Origin: Camellia lanceoleosa
Lineage: Eukaryota > Streptophyta > Magnoliopsida > Ericales > Theaceae
DNA length: 64,000 nt
Assembly: GCA_025200525.1 (NCBI GenBank)
Contig: CM045767.1
Coordinates: forward strand, 122,748,346-122,812,345
Reading direction: 5' to 3'
This document shows, piece after piece, positions 24,176-35,154 of the stretch. Every line of letters begins with the position of its first letter. The first letter of the stretch is position 1. A program made the translations under genes and the position numbers. The notes under the pieces were generated by a model. It was not told the DNA's origin. It did no database searches and saw only the letters and a list, made by a program, of their open reading frames with translations.

Positions 24176-24866
24176 AAAATATATTATGGTAACTCAAAAT
24201 ATAATATAACTCACCTTAACATTAATACTTCATTCTTTTTTTCCACTATCAAGAACCTTCTCGACTTCCATTATTTTTTTTTCCTTTTCTTCCTTTCTTT
24301 CCCTTCCTTTCTCTCTTCTTTTCCTTCCCTTTCTTTTTTTCTCTTCCTTTTCTTTTCTTTTCCCCTGAGTTGATCAACTCCTCTGTATAAATAGGGAGGC
24401 ACAAGCTTCATTCGGCCAACACGTGGCAATGCACGAATCTTCTCATAAATTTGATTAGATTTATATTTATCTTTAATAAATATTTAAGATAATTATATTT
24501 TGACCTAATTTTTTAATATAACTATACAAATAAATTAATTACTAATTAAATTATACTCTATCGTATACTAACAGAAAATTAATTATTTATTTTACTACCA
24601 TTATTATTATTTATTTATTTATTTATTTATTTACTCTTACTTTTATATTTATTTATTTACTATCTTTAACTTTAATTTGGTCCTACTAGTATTATAATTC
24701 CATATTTCTATTAATTTGGCCCCAAATAATAATTCTTAATTAATCTCATATTTAATAATCTAAATCAAATTAGATTCTTTATTCATTATTATTTATTTAA
24801 TAATATATTATCACATACAATCATAATACTTGTATAAAATTTAAATTTTTGAATTGTTACAGTATG

Positions 24867-25354
24867 GTAAACAATTAATATAGCAATGCAACAGGCAATT
24901 GAATTTGAAGACATTATTAAAAGTTGACAAAAAGATTATTATCAGATTTGTTCATATAAAATGATTTGATAACGTCACCTGCATCGAATGTGCACATTTA
25001 AGATGTGTCCCTCTGCAACGTGCAAGAAAATCTTAGGTGTGCACCCCACTAAGGTGCATATTATATGTACCATACTATAAATTGATATAATTGTATTATA
25101 AAATTTTGTAGCATTAGTCACAAAATACGTAGTAGCAGTATTGGTGTAACAAAATATATCGCAACCAAGTTATGAATTTTTGTTACATGAACCAAAATTT
25201 TTTAGATATTTTATTACATTAATTTATGATGAAATTACGTATTTTATGATTGGTATTATGAAATTCTCTAATAAATAGGCTTTCCTAGTACACTATCATA
25301 ATTTTCTCTAAAGTCAATAATATTATGTTGACTATATTTTTATAAAATTTAAAA
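24867..25354. other. AT-rich non-coding DNA
   Basis: No gene or repeat recognised. Confidence 0.5.
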
Positions 25355-25800
25355 CTTGTTTGGTTCTGATTTTCAAAAAATAGTTTTTAAAAAATTTTAC
25401 TTTTTTATTTTTTGTATTTTAATGTTTTTAATGAATTTTTTTAATATTTTAAGCAATTTTTTTTAAAAATTTTTAGACACACTTAAAATAAATACATTTA
25501 AAAGTATAATATTTGTAAAAAAAAATCTTTAAAAAATACATTAAATACCAAAAATACAAAAAAAAAAAAAGAAAATTCAGTATATTTTTTTGTATTTTTG
25601 TGTATTTATTAATTTTTTAAAATATTTTTTCACAAATATTTTATTATTTAGATAGATTTAAGTAAGGTGCATTTATAAAACTAAAAAAAAATTGCTTAAA
25701 ATTTAAAAAATATTCACTAAAAATAAAAAAAATATGAAAAGCAAAAAACTCAATTTTATAAAAAATTAAATTCAAAAAATTAAAAACAAACACACTGAAA
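25355..25800. mobile_element. AT-rich MITE, family 1 copy 1
   Basis: Begins CTTGTTTGGTTCTGATTTTC and ends AAAACAAACACACTG, with the shared internal motif AAGTAAGGTGCAT. The copy at 33147-33560 has the same layout. Confidence 0.5.
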
Positions 25801-26599
25801 AAAATTTAGTTTTTATTTATTATTTATTTATTTTTATTTTTTTATTAATTAATTGTGGGCAAAATCTATCGAATACCCATAATTTTCCATCCCTCCCAAA
25901 CCCACCCATGCCCCTATCGGGTTTGAATCCCTAACCTTGGCAAGAAAAATTATACAATAATTCTGAAATATCATATAATCATACTCTCTTACTAATCACT
26001 ATTTGTTATATTCCCTTATATTCCTCAATCACTTAACACAAATAATCAATATTCCATCTTTTCTACCAATCATACTATTATGAAACACCATATGGCCATA
26101 CTTCAGATGAAAGTGATACCACTGGACCATAAATTTATGGGTAAATTACACTGACACTCTCTGAAATTTTTGTTTAATGTAGATCCCCTTTACATTTGAA
26201 AAATTACATTTCTTCCCTTGAGGTTTGTAATCTCATTACAATTGCTGATGTCATATCCAAATTTTTTTAAAATGACCATCTTACCCTTGTTATGATATCC
26301 TTTGTATAATTTTTTTTTTTTTTCACCATTATATCTAGATTAGATCAATTTAATTTAGATATATATAAAAAGTATAAAATTTGTACAAAAAATTTTTAAA
26401 AAATCCATTGAATAATGTATTGAATTTTTGTATTTGGTGAATCTCAAAAAACAATCACAAAATATTATACTTATTAAATCTAGATTAGGAGTATCTAAAA
26501 AATAAAAATAAAAAATATTGATTTAAAAAATAATAAATGGTGCATTTCATCTCAATTGACAAGCATGTATGCCTGAACCATTCTTTGCTTTTCCTGCAG
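25801..26599. other. Non-coding, with a GGGTAAATTACA terminus
   Basis: GGGTAAATTACACTGACACT at 26139 matches the terminus at 33909 and, inverted, at 62575, suggesting remnants of one TIR family. The rest is AT-rich with no gene. Confidence 0.4.
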
Positions 26600-27006
26600 A
26601 TCTTCCTTGGTGGTGGCGGCCTGTGAAACTGAATAATACTGGTATGGCTTATTTATTCCAGTCGAAATTCATTTAGTTGCTATTAATGGCTTCAAAATTT
26701 CGTCAATTATTTTTATGATCCGAGAGATTTCACATGCCAGGTGATGTTGGCTCATTGTGCGAAGCAGTAGCACTTGCAAAACCAAACGATTTGGAATATA
26801 TTCCATTGGGGCCTTTCCTTCCGCCAAAAAGTCCAAAAATGGTATCAATCTTGAGTTATTTATCAATAGTGAAAATATCACGCAAGATTTCAATTCGACT
26901 ATTACAAGTGCTTCCATTAGTCCAACTACCACAAACTCTGCAAATTGTTATAGTTGAAGAGAAAATGACACAGTTGCTTACCTGCTCAAGAGAATTCATT
27001 TCTCAG
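26600..27006 (+). CDS. Two putative exons upstream of RWP-RK copy B, unidentified
   Basis: TTCCTGCAG precedes 26600-26641, which ends CTG|GTATGG. CACATGCCAG precedes 26741-27006, which ends CTCAG|GTTTGT. The two pieces join in one open frame of about 100 residues (LPWWWRPVKLNNTG then DVGSLCEAVALAKPND...). The stretch LEYIPLGPFLPPKSPK faintly recalls the end of the GAF-like region of NLP proteins, which precedes RWP-RK, and a second frame reads NGINLELFINS at the same place. I do not firmly recognise it. Its position just before copy B supports an NLP origin. Confidence 0.35.
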
Positions 27007-27804
27007 GTTTGTCCTCTATATTCAGTATCACGTTATGTTATGTTGGACCTTCATTTCTAAGGGTAATTGTTTTTCTCTCCCTTGTTTTTTATTTATTTTT
27101 TCCACCACTAGCTCACTTATATTTTCATTTCTATATCACTTTTTGGGATAAAAGTACAGAACTTGTATCCAGCCCATATTTGTGGATTTGACAGTCTAGT
27201 TGTCCCCTGAGCCCACCACAAGCCCCACCTGAATGATTTGCTTCATTCATTTTGTAGACCGATATGTATCAATCGTCTATGAAAAAAATAAAAAAAAGTT
27301 TATATATAAAAAAAATAAAAAAAAATTAATAGTTTATTTGTAAAATCATTATTACCCTTCATTTTTATTTTTATTTTTATTTTTAATATGTCCATTGTCC
27401 AGCTTTCCTTCTCATTGGGCATAGAAGAAACTATATCTACAAGGGACCATTTATAAAATTTTGCATTTTGTCTGAATTTGTGGCCATTTTAACAATATTT
27501 TATTGTAGCTAAGTTCAAACATTAGTTATATCATCCACATTGATGAAATTTCAATTTTTAACGAACTTTTTCCTATCAACTCTTTAACTTTGATTTGTGG
27601 TCAAAAACATTATGTGAACTTATATTCAGTTGCACTTTGAATTAAGCATTTGTTTTCAAGTAGTATGACAAAATGAATGTGATTGACAATAATTGTAGCA
27701 TCTAAGGTTTGAGTTTTGTACATGACTCATCAGTGATCAGCACCTCAAATTTACTAATCTTCTCGTTGAACTCCAAATTGGTTACACGAAGGATTGTTCT
27801 TTAG
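27007..27804. other. Intron-like, AT-rich
   Basis: Contains a partial copy of the locus repeat at 27110-27150 (GCTCACTTATATTTTCATTT). No coding signal. Confidence 0.5.
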
Positions 27805-28018
27805 TAGAGGAAAGATCAGTTGAAATTACGGTGGAAGTTGATGCTACAAACAATGGAGCACATGGTGTCAAGGCATATGAAAACTTCCCTATTGTATCTC
27901 ATTCAGAGAAGAAAAATGCAAGAGACAAATTCAAGAGAAATTACAAAAGCATTAGTGTACTTACTCTGGAGGATCTCCAACAACATTTTGGTAAGCGTGA
28001 AGATGTTGCAAAGAGTTT
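27805..28018 (+). pseudogene. NLP-type RWP-RK first-half exon, copy B
   Basis: The acceptor GTTCTTTAG precedes it. The open frame VEERSVEITVEVDATNNGAH...SISVLTLEDLQQHFGKREDVAKSFG is homologous to exon C (SVLSFEDLQQHFSCKLDD). It carries the first RWP-RK helix more faithfully than copy C. Where copy C has the donor ATG|GTAAGC, this copy reads GGAGTGCG. One base appears lost and no phase-1 GT donor remains, so joining to the next exon in frame looks impaired. Confidence 0.65.
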
Positions 28019-28186
28019 TGGAGTGCGATTCTACACCTAATAAAGTGAAGTCGCAAATCTTGTTGTTTTTTTTTTTTGGTTTTGATTTTGTACCTTTTAA
28101 TTCTTCTTCCAAGTACAAAAGTCTTGTTTTTCTTTGTGGCGATAATATAAGAATGTGATTCCTTATCTAGATTCTTGCTCGTGCAG

Positions 28187-28253
28187 TTAGCGTATCTACA
28201 TTGAAGCGCATATGTAGGCAGCATGGGATCTCCCGATGGCCATTTCAACTAGT
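28187..28253 (+). pseudogene. RWP-RK second-half exon, copy B
   Basis: GTGCAG precedes TTAGCGTATC. It encodes VSTLKRICRQHGISRWP, the best match in the window to the canonical plant motif, then FQL followed by GTAACT. The basic Arg/Lys stretch after RWP in copy C is missing, so the RWP-RK signature is incomplete. Confidence 0.65.
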
Positions 28254-28508
28254 AACTCACTTATATTTTTATTTCTATTTGTCAATGCATTTTATTAGTC
28301 GTAATTATTATGGAAAGTAATAATTTTCTCACTAAATTTATTATGAATTGTGAAATCAGATCAATTACATTGCCATATGGTTTTTAAAATCACTTTATAT
28401 TTTCATTTTGACAAATTTCTAGCTCTTTTAATGGACATCTCAATGATTGATAGCTAGATTTAAATGTTTTTTTTTCCCCCTTCAATGAACTTCTGTTTGG
28501 TAAACTAG
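28254..28508 (+). repeat. NLP-locus intron repeat, copy after exon B
   Basis: Matches 14231-14360 and part of 14790-14850. It forms the spacer between copy B and copy C and ends at the acceptor TAAACTAG. Confidence 0.6.
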
Positions 28509-31500
28509 GAGAGACAAAAGGAAAGATTGATGGAAGCTATCAGTCCATCTATGCATGAGAAACATGATTCGAGCCTTCGATGCATCCGAACACCCCTACA
28601 TGCTAGATCTTCACCTCGAACTATGGCCGTACTAGATGGAGGAGAGATGGTACAACTTGATTCATCAAAACAACAATCATTGGTGGCATTTGATATTACA
28701 AACAACAGTGCTCATCTTGTTAGGGCAAGTCAGAGCTGCTCTACCATATCTCATTTAGATGAGACAAATTCAAGAGAGACATTAAAGAGAAAATGCATAA
28801 CAAAGAGTGTACTTAGTTTTGAGGATCTTCAACAACATTTTAGTTGTAAACTTGACGATGCTGCTAAGGCCCTTGATGGTAAGCTCGTACAATTAAATAA
28901 AGTGTTGTTTTGAACCAATATAAAAGCAGTCATCTTATCTGAAGTCTTCTTGCTCATGCAGTTAGCGTATCCACAGTGAAGCGCATCTGCAGGAAACATG
29001 GGATCCCTCGGTGGCCATCTCAGAAGAAAAGAAAAGGTAATTGATCTCTCCTTAAGCTAAAGCTTGTAATTAAATCTGTCCAAACTATAGAGGAACCATC
29101 CAGTCCTCCATGTTCACTTCTAGTTGCACTATTTAATTATCAAAACTCATCACGGTATGAAAAAAATAATAATAATAATAATAAAAGCTCTGTCCTCCTT
29201 AAAAAGCTTTTTGAATTGTTTAAGAAGAAAGAAATGGGAAGCAATGATAATTCTCCATAATTCACTTTTTGAATCGATCCGCAAGTTGAGGGATTTGGAG
29301 AGAAAGGGGATGGGAGTTAGCGATTTTACAAAAATGGTTTCCATTTTTACCCTTCACATTATAGGAAAATTATTAGGTAGTCCTATACTACTATGTGACA
29401 TTGTTCACATGGTGTTCCCAACCAATGAAAAACTGCAAAACATATTAGGTGGGTCATCCCTTATCTACTAACTAATAATTATTCTACGTTAAAGTATAAT
29501 CATTTTTCATTTCTTTTCTTTCCTACTATCTTTTTTGTGCAAGAGAGGGGTTATAAAATTCTCATTTCCATACCTTTCTTCCTTAAACTATCCAAATAAG
29601 AATAAAAGATATCTTTGTTTTTCTCTTCTTCTCATTTATTTGTCTCTTATCTAACCATTTTTTTTCTTTTCTCTCTCAGTTTCCAAAATGGACTGTATAT
29701 TCGTTAAACTACAGGGAAAAAATGATGTGTCACCCACTTGCAGCAAAATGCCAGCTGATGGGCAAACAGAGAGAGGGAATGAAATGGTTGCACACCTTCA
29801 GGACCAAAATGAAGGCCCAAACTTCTTGAATATAGAGAATGGTTCGAACAAAGAGAGCATAACAACCCTTATTTCTGAGCATTCTGTCCCTGGTAATTAT
29901 CCTGCCATGAATTTGTCTGTTTCATCTACACACAGAGAAAGTGGAGAAGTCGAGGTTCTCTTTGAATTGACATTTTAACTGAAAGGATTGACTCCATCGA
30001 AAAGTATAACACATTATCCCACGTTAGACTATAACTATCTTTCATTTCTTTTCTCTCCTATTTATCTTTTTCATGAGGAGGATAACACTCTATTTTCCAT
30101 ACATATCTGTCCTAAACTATTCAAACCAGTAGTAAAATATCATTGTTTTTCTCATCGTCTGTCTTATTTATTTCTTTCTTATCTAACCAATTCTTTTCTT
30201 TTCTCTTTCAGTTTCCAAAATGGACTGTATACTCTTTGAACCAGAGGGAGAAAAAAATGTGTCACCCACCTGCAAGACACCAACTGTTGGGATTGATTTT
30301 ATAGAAGGTCCAAACTTGTCGAATACAGAGAATCATTCAAACGAAGAGAGCATAACAACTCCTACTTTTCTAGATTTTATTCCTGGTAATTTTCCTGCTA
30401 TGAACTTGTCTATTTCATCTACTTACGAAGAAAGTGCAGAAGCAGGAGCTTTCTCTGAATTGACATTTCAACCAAAAGAATCAACTCCATTAAAGAGGAT
30501 CCCACATTATACTATAACCATCTTTTGTTTCTTTTTCTCTCTTCTTATCTTTTTTGTACAATAGAGGAGGATAACACGCTATTTTCCATACTTTTCTCTC
30601 CTAAACTATCCAAATAAGAAGAAACAATATCATTGTTTTTCTCTTCTTATTCATTTCTCTATTATCTAACCATTTATTTTATTTTCTCTTTCAGTTTTTG
30701 AAAAAGACTGTATACTCCTTGAACCACAAGGAGAAAAAAATGTGTCACCTACCCATAATACACCAACTAATGGGCAAACAGAGGTAGGGAATGAAATGGT
30801 TGGACACATTCAGGACCAAAATGGGATTGTGCCAGAATTTATAGAAGGTCCAAACTTGTCGAATACAGAGAATCGTTCAAATGAAAAGAGCTTAACATCC
30901 CATAATTTTCAAGATTCTATCCCTGGTAATTATCTTGCAATGGATTTTTCTATTTCATCTACCTACACAGAAAGTGGTGAAGCAAGGGGTTTCTCTGAAT
31001 TGGCATTTCAACCGAAAGAATTGACTCCATCAATGGCTTATCCAAATCCCAACGCTTTTGTGTTTACACAGCCGCATATATCATTGAGAGAGATGCTAAT
31101 TGAGAATGTGGGTAGTTCAAGAGATTCTAGAAATTTCCCTACTTCAGCAATAAGGTTTTTTATGGGGGGACATGTTTCTGAATCTAGTTGGACAATGCCT
31201 TTGTGTTCTGATCAAGAGCCAATGCAAACCATGACTACTATTTCCCACACAATGCCACATCTCACAGAAAAGAAAGATATAAGAACGGTGACGTTTAAGG
31301 CACAATATAGAGATAAGAAAATAAAATTTCGTCTCTCTTTACCATCTGGAATTGTCGAACTGAAAAAACAAGTGACAAATAGACTAGGAGAGCTTGGCAG
31401 CTTCGAGGTCCATTATCAAGATAATGATAATGAGTGGATTTTAATAGGCTGTGATACAGATGTATGGGACTGTTTTGAACTTTCGAGTTCATCGGGGAAT

Positions 31501-31530
31501 GAAGTAGTTAGACTATTGGTTTGTGATTAG
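28509..31530 (+). CDS. NLP-type transcription factor gene segment, copy C (RWP-RK + PB1)
   Basis: Exons 28509-28878, 28962-29036 and 30695-31530 join in frame with phase-1 junctions throughout. Exon 1 starts ERQKERLMEAISPS and ends in SVLSFEDLQQHFSCKLDDAA. Exon 2 gives VSVSTVKRICRKHGIPRWP then SQKKRK, completing a DNA-binding RWP-RK motif. Exon 3 is about 278 codons: a low-complexity linker, then a PB1 domain from about 31286 to the TAG at 31528-31530. PB1 has the conserved Lys in TVTFKAQY and the acidic OPCA loop YQDNDNEW...GCDTD, so both binding faces look intact. NLPs are nuclear regulators of nitrate responses. The long N-terminal GAF-like half expected of NLPs is not evident upstream, so the gene may be truncated, and the initiation site is unknown. 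Confidence 0.7.
28962..29036 (+). CDS. RWP-RK core exon of copy C
   Basis: Acceptor TGCTCATGCAG, donor AAAAG|GTAATT. The 75 nt carry KRICRKHGIPRWPSQKKRK, the invariant heart of the RWP-RK family. It is part of the 28509-31530 gene and is listed separately because copies A and B are damaged versions of this exon. Confidence 0.8.
29680..29978 (+). CDS. Duplicated exon unit 1 (alternative terminal exon)
   Basis: Acceptor TTTTCTCTCTCAG, then TTTCCAAAATGGACTG. It reads in phase with the RWP-RK exon (SKMDCIFVKLQGKNDV...NLSVSSTHRES) and stops at ELTF-TAA. At the stop, the third unit has CAA (Gln) instead. If spliced to the RWP-RK exon, it would give a protein ending before PB1. Confidence 0.55.
30212..30564 (+). 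CDS. Duplicated exon unit 2 (alternative terminal exon)
   Basis: Acceptor TTTCTCTTTCAG and the same first bases as unit 1. Reads KMDCILFEPEGEKNVSPTC..., passes the site of the unit 1 stop (FQPKEST), then runs into intron-like sequence and stops at 30564. No plausible donor was seen at its 3' end. Unit 2 lacks the NGQTEVGNEMVGHIQDQ segment found in units 1 and 3, an in-frame deletion. Confidence 0.5.
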
Positions 31531-31841
31531 GTTGCCAATTCCAAGAATTTCAGTAAAAGTCGCATAAGGTTGAAGAGCAGAAGGTCATAGAATGCTACAT
31601 TACTACAATGTCTATATTTCAGAGCTCGTTTATGGTTTTGGGGATATTTTGGCTTATGATTTTGTGAGTTGATTTGTTGTTGTTGTTTTTTTTTTTTTTT
31701 TTTTGTGTGTTTTAGTTAGTTTCTAGAAAACTAGATTTTTATTTATTTACTTGTTTTTTGTGTGCTTTCTTTCTGTTGGAGCTTGATTGTTGTCTCTAGG
31801 CTGCGTAACATTTACCGATGTTTGTGTTCTCAGCTAGGATG
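31531..31841 (+). other. Probable 3' UTR of the NLP-type gene
   Basis: T-rich sequence after the TAG with no further ORF. The solo LTR inserted 311 bases after the stop, so it lies in or near the 3' UTR and could affect polyadenylation. Confidence 0.45.
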
Positions 31842-33136
31842 TGTTGGACAATCTTCACTATATTTAAATAATAAATTATGTTTGTGTACTTAACAACAAA
31901 CGGAATACAGAAGAAATAAAGGAAAAGAGAGAGATTGTTTAATTACAAAAATCAAACCGGTAAATAAAATAAATAAATAAATAAAAACAAATTTTTATTT
32001 TTTTTACAAAAAACAAAATCAAAATCTAATATAAATAAATAAAACAGAAAATAAATAAATAACTTACTTTATTAATTTCTAGAACAAAGTTTTTGATCAA
32101 ATTCAGTGTTTAACACTGTGCCCTTAAGACAGATTCATCCTCTCCACAGTGCTTTAAGATTGTGGACGTGTATCTCCCAGGATAAAATAATCAATCAACA
32201 AAAAATTGCAGCACTACAAATTTTTCATACAACGAACACACTTAGTGTGTACACTTTTTCTCACAGAAAATTAATGGAATTAATGCAGCAAAATGCATAG
32301 ATGAATTGCAGCAGAGAATAACGAAAATTGGAGTGAAAACCAAATGAATGACTGCCTATTTATATAGGTGAAATGGTAGCTGTTTGGTTTGAATTAAACA
32401 AGTACAGTACCTGTTCAATTTAAATTAAACAGATACAAATCTGTAGGCACTGTTTGGTTTGAATTTCAAACAGTTAAAAACCTGTTTTGGGTGGATTTGA
32501 ATTTGAACAAGATTCGGTTTGGACAGATATGAAACTATACAGAATTTTTGAAGAGGTGCAAACCAAAATTTGAATTTTATTTCCAACCATAATTTGAAAT
32601 AAAAAATGGATAGATTTTATTTCTAAATAAATAAAATAAAGTTCAAATGTTTTTGGCCCAAAAAGATAAGTATTGAGCCGAACAAGCCCAATCCAACCTC
32701 ACACCACGCACCCGCCTGCTTGACCAGCATACGTGCGTGTGTATATTTTTTGGTCCAATGGGTCTAGCCCACTTTGTCCATAACCTCATTTTTTACAAAA
32801 CTTGGATGCCCCTTGGGGCCTATCCCAAGTTCCAAACTCAAGCCTTATAAACTCACTCAAAGTATGTCTACCAAATCAATGTGGGACAAGCCATTATTCA
32901 AATCTTGAGGAATTTCCACAAAAAAACTCTATTTCCATAGAGTTCACTTTGGTTTCAATTTCTCATTCACCCGATAATGGTTTTGAGCAACCAAATACAC
33001 AACATGAATCACAACGCGGCATAGGACATGTTACCACTTAGACCCGCCAATTTTGGCGTATGGATCCCACCTAAAAAATAGACCAAAGTTAAGGAAAAAT
33101 TAGTTTTTTTCTAAAACTTCAAAACCATTTCAAACA
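31842..33136 (-). mobile_element. Solo LTR, 1295 bp
   Basis: Plus-strand ends TGTTGGACAATC...TTTCAAACA give TG...CA termini with the short inverted repeat TGTT/AACA. A perfect 5 bp TSD GGATG lies at 31837-31841 and 33137-33141. The minus strand has TTTATAAGG at 32844-32852 downstream of a GTCCCACATTG box, so the promoter faces the NLP gene in antisense. No internal region is present, as expected after LTR-LTR recombination. Confidence 0.85.
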
Positions 33137-33146
33137 GGATGCACGC

Positions 33147-33565
33147 TTGTTTGGTTTTAGGATTCAAAATTTCTTTTTGAGAAAATTAAAATTTTTTATT
33201 TTCGTAATTTTTTTTTGTTTTCATTGAATTTTTTTAATTTTTAAATACACTTAATATAAATATATTTAAAAAAGTATAATATTTGTGAAAAATATCTTTA
33301 AAAAATTCATTGAATATCAAAAATATTAAAAAAAAGAGAATTCAGTACATTTTCATATTCTTGTGTGTTTATTGATTTTTTTAAAATAGTTTTTTTAAAA
33401 AATATTTTACTTTTTAAATATATCTAAGTAAGGTGCATCTAAAAAAAATAATAATAAATTATTTAAAATTTAAAAAATATTCACTAAAAAAAAACATAAA
33501 AAACCAAACTCAATTTTCAAAAAATTGAATTTAGAAATTTAAAACCAAACACAATGTAAAAGAAG
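33147..33565. mobile_element. AT-rich MITE, family 1 copy 2
   Basis: Left end CTTGTTTGGTTTTAGG, right end AAACCAAACACAATG, internal AAGTAAGGTGCATCT. Same family as 25355-25800. Confidence 0.5.
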
Positions 33566-34856
33566 GTTTTGATCCAAATATACCACCCATATCAAAACCA
33601 TATGGTTGATTTGGGTGTTGCATTTGGATCATGTATATATATATATATATATTAAAGAGGTCTTTTGATTGTAGAAAGAATTTAGGGCAAATTACAAAAA
33701 AAAAAAAAAAAAAAAATCCGAGTTTTGTGTATTTTTTAAATTAAATCTCAAGTTTCAATTGCATCAATTTAAACTTTAACACAATTTGAATCCTCCATCC
33801 ATATCAGTTATCTATTTTCGTTAATAAATTTAATAGATAAATTATTCTACAATACATATGATATTATTTCATTGGTGAATTTTTTTTTTTTTTTTTTCAA
33901 TTTTTATAGGGTAAATTACATCCACACCCCTTAGGTGAATCTTTAATACAACCCCCTCCTTGAGTACTAGAATTTACTTTATCCTCCCTAAATTTATATT
34001 CACATTACAAATTGCCCCTTCCATTAATTAATGGTTAGACCAGTTAACAGTTTTTGCTTAGATCAGCAATTTATTTATTTAAAATGCCAATTTTACCCCT
34101 CCATCCCCCTTTCTCTTTATGGCTGTTGTGCAAAACCATTTACAAAAACCCAGAAAAAATAAAAATCATTTGTACCCATAAAAAATAAAAATAAATAAAA
34201 AATAAAAAAATTGAATAATTTATTTTAGAAACATCTTAGTAAACTATTTCATCAAACAAGTCAATCAATCTTACATACATTTCAATTGTAGTATCACCAG
34301 TAAATAAATATGAACCAAAACCTGTTTCCAACTCATTAATCATGAACAAGCATATCCACTCTTTGCATCTCCCTCAACATCCAGCACACAACTCTTAGCA
34401 CTAAACCCTACACCCCCCAATCAATCTCTCATCTCCAATATCCAACGTCGAATCCGAGCTCCCCCATGTCATCGCGAGGATATACTAGTTCGAATTCGAG
34501 GTCTCCTATATTGCACTTCACCATCGGACATAGATGAGGCGTTCATGATCGATTCATTGCTTCTTTCCACTGTTGCGATCCACCATCCCCAACTGCGATG
34601 AATCCTTTCCAGCAGCACTGAATCCACCATCCACATGGCGATGACCTTCTCTCTTTTCCACCCTCTTTCTCTCCATCTTCATTTTTTCAGATCTGGGTTT
34701 GTGTGTTTAGGGCTAATAAATCACTCTATTTTTTAAGTCTATGTTTCAGATCTTTGTTCTATTTTCTTAGGTGAATTTGTTTGAATGTTTGTTTGATTTG
34801 GAGTTATAAACCCAATTGATTGATTTGGGTGTAAGTCTCTGTTATTGTTTTAAAGA
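33566..34856. other. Non-coding with simple repeats and a TIR remnant
   Basis: Contains (AT)n near 33634-33652, poly-A at 33699-33716, and GGGTAAATTACATCCACACC at 33909, a TIR-type terminus. 34380-34640 is GC-richer and resembles leader sequence, but has no ORF of note. Confidence 0.45.
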
Positions 34857-35099
34857 TCGGTTTCGTGGGGAAGTGGGTTGGCTTTTTAGTTTTTTGATAT
34901 TTTAGGTTATTTTAATTTGGGGTTAAAAAGTCTGGTTTGGTGATGATTTTTGGCTTTTTTAGTTTTTTTGTGAGAGAAAAATGTAATGATTATGAGTTGG
35001 ATGTGATATTTTGTCTTATTAGGCTAAAAAGCTTATTTGTTTTTTATGGGTAAAATAGCCAAAAAATCCTCAAATCTTGCTTCCCAAACGAAGCTAGGC
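34857..35099 (+). mobile_element. hAT-like MITE, family 2 copy 1
   Basis: Starts near GTTTCGTGGGGAAGTGGG and ends CTTCCCAAACGAAGC, with the internal family signature TGTAATGATTATGAGTTGGA followed by GTGATATTTTGTCTTATTAG. Confidence 0.55.
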
Positions 35100-35154
35100 A
35101 GTCTTTGGGGACAAATTTTTTATTTTTTATTTTTTTTTCACTAAAAGACAAATT

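Larger units (their letters stand above)
17765..24861 (-). mobile_element. Non-autonomous Ty3-like LTR retrotransposon, complete
   Basis: Two LTRs (17765-19446 and 20183-24861) flank only 736 bp of internal DNA with no coding sequence. A perfect 5 bp target duplication GTATG lies at 17760-17764 and 24862-24866. The primer site and polypurine tract show minus-strand orientation. The right (5') LTR contains a 3 kb insertion; without it the LTR is about 1673 bp against 1682 bp for the left. The group is inferred from the tRNA-Met primer site and the GAGGACGAAATTTTTAAAAG-type sequence before the PPT. It lies between NLP exon copies A and B. Confidence 0.85.
20183..24861 (-). repeat. 5' LTR (right), split by an insertion
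   Basis: 20183-21177 and 24176-24861 align with the left LTR (start TGTCACGAGCCG, end GAATTGTTACA). The LTR sequence resumes exactly after the 8 bp duplication. TATTTATA on the minus strand at about 24385-24392 is a possible TATA box; the left LTR has lost it. Confidence 0.85.
29490..31020 (+). repeat. Tandem triplication of intron end plus exon, about 510 bp units
   Basis: Three head-to-tail units, about 29490-30010, 30020-30500 and 30510-31020. Each starts with an intron stretch containing ATTTCTTTTCT and CTATCCAAATAAGAA-like sequence. Each then has TTATCTAACCA, the CTTTCAG acceptor and a homologous coding block ending in GAATTGxCATTT. Confidence 0.85.

Noticed and set aside
25905..25945. 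GGGTTTGAATCCC as a tRNA-like B box
   Set aside because: No A box and no foldable tRNA around it.
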